Shown here piece by piece: positions 60,882 to 64,000 of a DNA stretch of 64,000 bases (within the stretch, counting starts at the first letter, position 1; the number at the start of each line of letters is the position of its first letter). The translations under genes were made by a program, and so were the position numbers. A model generated the notes under the pieces. That model worked only from the letters and a program-made list of their open reading frames with translations. It had not been told where the DNA came from and made no database searches. Source of the stretch: HRBIN30 sp964534275 (GTDB lineage: Bacteria; Desulfobacterota; Binatia; HRBIN30); the NCBI GenBank assembly GCA_964534275.1, contig CAZHQG010000001.1:176159-240158 (forward strand), given 5' to 3'.

Positions 60882-62135
60882 ATGTCAATTTCCCTTTCGC
60901 ACAAATGGCGCCAATGGTTCGCGCTGGACGCGCGAACTGGAGGAACGGGGTCGCTTGGGAGCGACGCCGAGTTGCAACACTCCTCCGTGGAGACATGGAA
61001 ACCGCCTCACGCTCCGTCGATGGCACTTCGCTCCCACGCTTCCTCGTCGCCCTTGCTGCAGGTGGTGTTCTTGTACGCCACGGGACTCGCCATTGGCCTC
61101 CACCTCGCTTTGGTGCACTTGTACCTGTGGCGTTCTCCGCGGGCATTTTTCTTCTTTCTTGCCGCCACCGCGCTGTCGTGCACGGCAATCCTCGCGTTGT
61201 GGATTTGGGTGTTGCCACGCTTTGCACACTGGCGGTTTCCTGCTCGCCTCGCCGCACAAGTAGCGACCTCCGCTCTCGCCATCGCAGCATTGTCCTTTCT
61301 CACCGTAGAAGCCAACTCGTTCCTTTTTGGCGGGCATTCGATCCTGAACCCATACGACGGGCCGGACCGGACGATCACCATCCCGGCGGCCGCCTTGCGT
61401 CGGGCGCCGGTCATTTACTTTCTAATTCCCATCGTTCCCACGGCCATCCTTTGTGTCGTCGGTTTTAACTTGCACTGGTGGCGAATCTTGGTGATGCAAG
61501 CGCGTGCCCGCGCGTTAGAGGACGTTGCCGCTTCCGCTCAGCTCGCCGCGCTGCGTGCCCAAATTCACCCGCACTTCTTTTTCAACAGCCTGAACTCCAT
61601 TGCCCAGTTGATTCGCAGCGATCCTGATCAGGCCGAACGTTGTGTCGAACGCCTTGCGGAGGTCTTCCGCTACTTGTTCTCCCGCTCGGGGGCGGAGTTC
61701 GTGCCTCTGGAGGAGGAGTTGCGCTTTGCCCATGCATATCTGGAGATTGAAAAAGCACGCTTTGGCGAAGACCTGACAGTGGAGTGGGACATTGCTCCGG
61801 CTGCTCGCCACCACCTAGTTCCGAGCTTGATTTTGCAGCCATTGGTAGAAAACGCCGTGAAACACGGAATTTCCAAGAAGGTCGAAGGCGGCACCTTGAC
61901 CGTGCGTGCGCGCGTGGACCACGCACAGTTGTGGATCGAGGTTGCAGACACGGGAGTTGGGTTCGACGCACTGCAGCCGGAGAACGGTTCGGGTCTGGGC
62001 TTGCGCAGTGTGCGCGATCGGTTGGCGCGCTTGTACGGTGCGGACTGGCAGCCCGAGATCGAATCCTCGCCTGGCACTGGGACCATCGTTCGCTTGCGTC
62101 TGCCGGTTGCTGCGAACCGCAAGGAGGCGACATGA
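60882..62135 (+). CDS. LytS/YehU-type sensor histidine kinase
   Basis: About 417 residues from the ATG at 60882 (a shorter version from 61020 would drop a 46-residue N-terminal part; neither has a clear ribosome site). Four membrane helices precede a His_kinase (PF06580) and HATPase module. The phospho-accepting His is in QIHPHFFFNSLNSI; the N box is LVENAVKHGI, and DTGVGFD and GSGLGLRSV form the ATP lid. Such kinases sense membrane or metabolite signals and pair with LytTR regulators. The stop overlaps the start of the regulator gene (ATGA). Confidence 0.92.
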   Translation: MSISLSHKWRQWFALDARTGGTGSLGSDAELQHSSVETWKPPHAPSMALRSHASSSPLLQVVFLYATGLAIGLHLALVHLYLWRSPRAFFFFLAATALSCTAILALWIWVLPRFAHWRFPARLAAQVATSALAIAALSFLTVEANSFLFGGHSILNPYDGPDRTITIPAAALRRAPVIYFLIPIVPTAILCVVGFNLHWWRILVMQARARALEDVAASAQLAALRAQIHPHFFFNSLNSIAQLIRSDPDQAERCVERLAEVFRYLFSRSGAEFVPLEEELRFAHAYLEIEKARFGEDLTVEWDIAPAARHHLVPSLILQPLVENAVKHGISKKVEGGTLTVRARVDHAQLWIEVADTGVGFDALQPENGSGLGLRSVRDRLARLYGADWQPEIESSPGTGTIVRLRLPVAANRKEAT

Positions 62136-62884
62136 TTCGCGCGTTCATTGTGGACGACGAAAAGCTGGCTCGCGAACGCTTGCAAAGTTTTCTGCGTGAC
62201 TTTGCAGAGGTCGACGTCGTGGGGACCGCGAAAAACGGCCCCCAAGCAATTCAGGCGATCGACACGCTCAAGCCAGACGTTGTCTTCCTCGACGTGCAAA
62301 TGCCGGGGCTCGACGGCTTCGGTGTGCTGCGCTCGATCCAACATCGGCCACAAGTGGTCTTTGCGACCGCGTACGACCAATACGCCATCCGTGCGTTCGA
62401 GGTTTGTGCAGTCGACTACCTCCTCAAGCCAATTTCTCGGGAGCGACTTGCGGAAACCATGCGCCGCGTGCGCGATCGTCTGGCGGCCCATGCGCCTCCG
62501 CCTGCAATCGAAGAAATCGTTCAGGCATTGGAGGCTCGCGAGCACCGCTACCTACAGCAAATTCCCGTACAGCGGGGCCGGAGTATTTTGGTGCTTTCCA
62601 CCGAGGAAATCTTGTGGTTCGAAGTGGAATACCGGATCGTGTTCGCGTACGTCGACGGCGACCGTTTTATGACCAACTTCACCCTCCGCGAACTCGAGGA
62701 AAAACTCGATCCCAATACGTTCTTCCGCGCCCACAAATCGCGGTTGGTAAACCTGAAGCATGTCAAAGCCATCGTCCCGTGGTTCGGCGGTCGTTACAAG
62801 CTGGTGATGAAAGATCAAAAGAGTTCCGAGCTCGAGCTGAGCCGAGCACAAACCCGCCTTTTGCGCACCCGCATGCACTGGTGA
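62132..62884 (+). CDS. LytTR response regulator
   Basis: A 250-residue response regulator. The receiver domain has DDEKLARE acidic pocket, phospho-Asp in VVFLDVQMPGLDG and Lys in DYLLKPISRERL. After a linker comes a LytTR DNA-binding domain (GRSILVLSTEEILWFEVEYR, TLRELEEKL, FFRAHKSRLVNLKHV). The AAGGAGGCGAC site precedes the ATG, which overlaps the kinase stop. Targets of LytTR regulators are usually extracellular or surface proteins; the next gene, a secreted protein, is a plausible one. Confidence 0.95.
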   Translation: MIRAFIVDDEKLARERLQSFLRDFAEVDVVGTAKNGPQAIQAIDTLKPDVVFLDVQMPGLDGFGVLRSIQHRPQVVFATAYDQYAIRAFEVCAVDYLLKPISRERLAETMRRVRDRLAAHAPPPAIEEIVQALEAREHRYLQQIPVQRGRSILVLSTEEILWFEVEYRIVFAYVDGDRFMTNFTLRELEEKLDPNTFFRAHKSRLVNLKHVKAIVPWFGGRYKLVMKDQKSSELELSRAQTRLLRTRMHW

Positions 62885-63000
62885 GGGCGAGGTTTCGACC
62901 GCTCGCGCGGTTCTCCCATCGTTCCTGCGCCCGGCTGTTGCGCTAGCCCACACAAGCGTGTAGCTGCGAGCGGAACGTCAACAGTGCAAGGGGAACGTTT

Positions 63001-64000
63001 ATGCATCGGGTGTTGTTGAGTGCGATCTTGGCGTTGCTGTGGTTGCTCCCGCAGGAATCTCGAGGCCAATGTCTGGGCGACTGCAACGGCAACAGCGAGG
63101 TCACGGTGGATGAAATCGTGACCATGGTGAACATTGCCTTGGGCAACCAAGGGATTGCTGTCTGCCCGGCAGGCGACCGCGATGGCGACGGCGGGATCAC
63201 CGTGGACGAAATTATCGCCGCGGTGAACAATTTGCTCGGGTCGTGCCCAAGCTCCACTCCGACTCCGGGCCCGACAGTGACGCCGACACCCGATACGGGC
63301 GGCGGGCTTGGGGATCGCCGCTTCACCTTCAGCAGCCGAAGCGAGTTTGCGGCGGTGTTGAATCAGGGCGTTCGCCTCCGGTTGGGGTCTTTCCGCGGGC
63401 AGAAAGACGGGCAGACCGGGCCTGCGTATCTGGTTTTGCGTGGGCACGAGCCCGACGAAAACGGGGTGGCAACGATCGACATCGTGGACGGTTCGGACTT
63501 CTTTTTCGTCCAAGCTCAGATTGCCAACATCCTGGTATGCATTCGCCCGCTGATTCCTGTTGTGAGCGCGGGCGTCGTGCAGTGCCGCGGCGGGCAGGAT
63601 TACAGCATCCTGTTGGAGACAAACCACCATGTCGGCCAGCTCGGCCAAGATGGGTTCACCTTGGCGGATTGCCTCTCCACCTGCAGTGGGCCAGTGTGCG
63701 GTCAAATCGAAGGGCCCACGCAAATTTGTGCCGCTGGTGCGGTGGGCGAACTTTGCCGAACGGATGCCGATTGCGACACCGCGAATGGCGCTGGTGATGG
63801 GCGTTGCGGTCTAGGCCGTTACTGTACCGCAGGCCGTGTTGGCGTAGCTTGCACCGCCGACGCAGATTGTACCTTGCCCGATGTGGCCGGCCGATGCTCG
63901 CCACAACCCACGTGTGCTGCAGGGCGGCGCGGCGCGCCGTGCCGCAACGATGGTGACTGCGACAGCAGCGAGGGGGCGGGCGATGGTCAGTGCGGCCCCC
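63001..64000 (+). CDS. Exported protein with two dockerin-like loops, PT linker and Cys-rich repeats (cut by window edge)
   Basis: At least 333 residues; the frame runs off the right edge. Signal peptide LLSAILALLWLLPQESRG. Two dockerin-like calcium loops follow: DCNGNSEVTVDEIVTMVNIA and DRDGDGGITVDEIIAAVNNL, a full dockerin type I-like pair. A short Pro-Thr linker (TPTPGPTVTPTP) leads to a beta-rich domain of about 130 residues. From about residue 225 there are repeats with C-R-T-D-A-D-C-D and C-T-A-D-A-D-C patterns that continue to the edge. An AAGGGGAACG site precedes the ATG. It is 116 bases after the LytTR gene and may be its target. Confidence 0.85.
   Translation, partial: MHRVLLSAILALLWLLPQESRGQCLGDCNGNSEVTVDEIVTMVNIALGNQGIAVCPAGDRDGDGGITVDEIIAAVNNLLGSCPSSTPTPGPTVTPTPDTGGGLGDRRFTFSSRSEFAAVLNQGVRLRLGSFRGQKDGQTGPAYLVLRGHEPDENGVATIDIVDGSDFFFVQAQIANILVCIRPLIPVVSAGVVQCRGGQDYSILLETNHHVGQLGQDGFTLADCLSTCSGPVCGQIEGPTQICAAGAVGELCRTDADCDTANGAGDGRCGLGRYCTAGRVGVACTADADCTLPDVAGRCSPQPTCAAGRRGAPCRNDGDCDSSEGAGDGQCGP

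Noticed and set aside
62815..63723. Minus-strand frame of 302 codons near the right end
   Set aside because: Opposite strand to the dockerin-like/Cys-rich gene, which has a signal peptide, ribosome site and clear domains.

Overview
The window reads as ordinary chromosome of a GC-rich, Gram-negative, diderm bacterium of the old 'deltaproteobacterial' type. LolA and Lnt (outer-membrane lipoprotein maturation), several lipobox proteins, Cys-rich surface proteins of the kind common in Myxococcota, and a dense set of acyl-CoA dehydrogenases fit Myxococcota-like lineages or Candidatus Binatota/Desulfobacterota_B. That placement is inference from gene content; no rRNA is present. There is no phage, insertion sequence, CRISPR array or obvious island.

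Layout. The 5' end of mutS lies at the left edge (minus strand). Next come two tandem secreted Cys-rich proteins sharing a C-terminal domain (832-5592), a duplicated beta-helix protein (5699-8860) and a catabolic-looking trio of a lipocalin-like protein, an APH-type kinase and an aldehyde dehydrogenase (9374-13141). A tight housekeeping operon, RNase J-FtsK-LolA-YajQ, fills 13318-18403. A third protein with the same C-terminal domain, a possible dead nuclease, a secreted protein and a FecR/DUF6600 protein run leftward (18480-25407). From 25556 to 33608 are an aldo/keto reductase, a ComEA-like protein, a GH31 lipoprotein, a LOG/SLOG-like protein, an RRM protein and Lnt. From 33679 to 46269 are an acyl-CoA dehydrogenase pair, small envelope proteins, a tRNA-Leu(CAA), a sulfatase/LtaS-type membrane protein, HEAT and AMIN proteins, an SDR and a phosphoesterase-acyl-CoA dehydrogenase-transporter operon. 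Then follow ThiD, GlpX, RF2 with its programmed frameshift, and an exonuclease/GIY-YIG fusion (46310-51405). The right end holds a 900-residue VCBS/Cys-repeat surface protein, another acyl-CoA dehydrogenase, class I aldolase, a dockerin/beta-helix protein, a twin C-x4-C-H lipoprotein, a LytS/LytTR two-component system and a dockerin-like/Cys-rich protein cut by the right edge.

How it fits together. Three themes recur. (1) Central metabolism and genome upkeep: mutS, rnj, ftsK, prfB, the exonuclease-GIY-YIG fusion, glpX, class I aldolase, thiD. (2) Fatty-acid or hydrophobic-substrate catabolism: four acyl-CoA dehydrogenases, ALDH, SDR, APH-type kinase, MFS transporter. (3) A modular exoproteome: at least six secreted or surface proteins built from Cys-rich repeats, calcium-binding-type repeats (dockerin-like, VCBS/FG-GAP), beta-helices and a shared 'capping' domain, mostly joined by threonine-proline linkers. 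The third theme is the best candidate for something undescribed, above all the ~260-residue C-terminal domain found in three proteins and ending in a Trp-rich tail.
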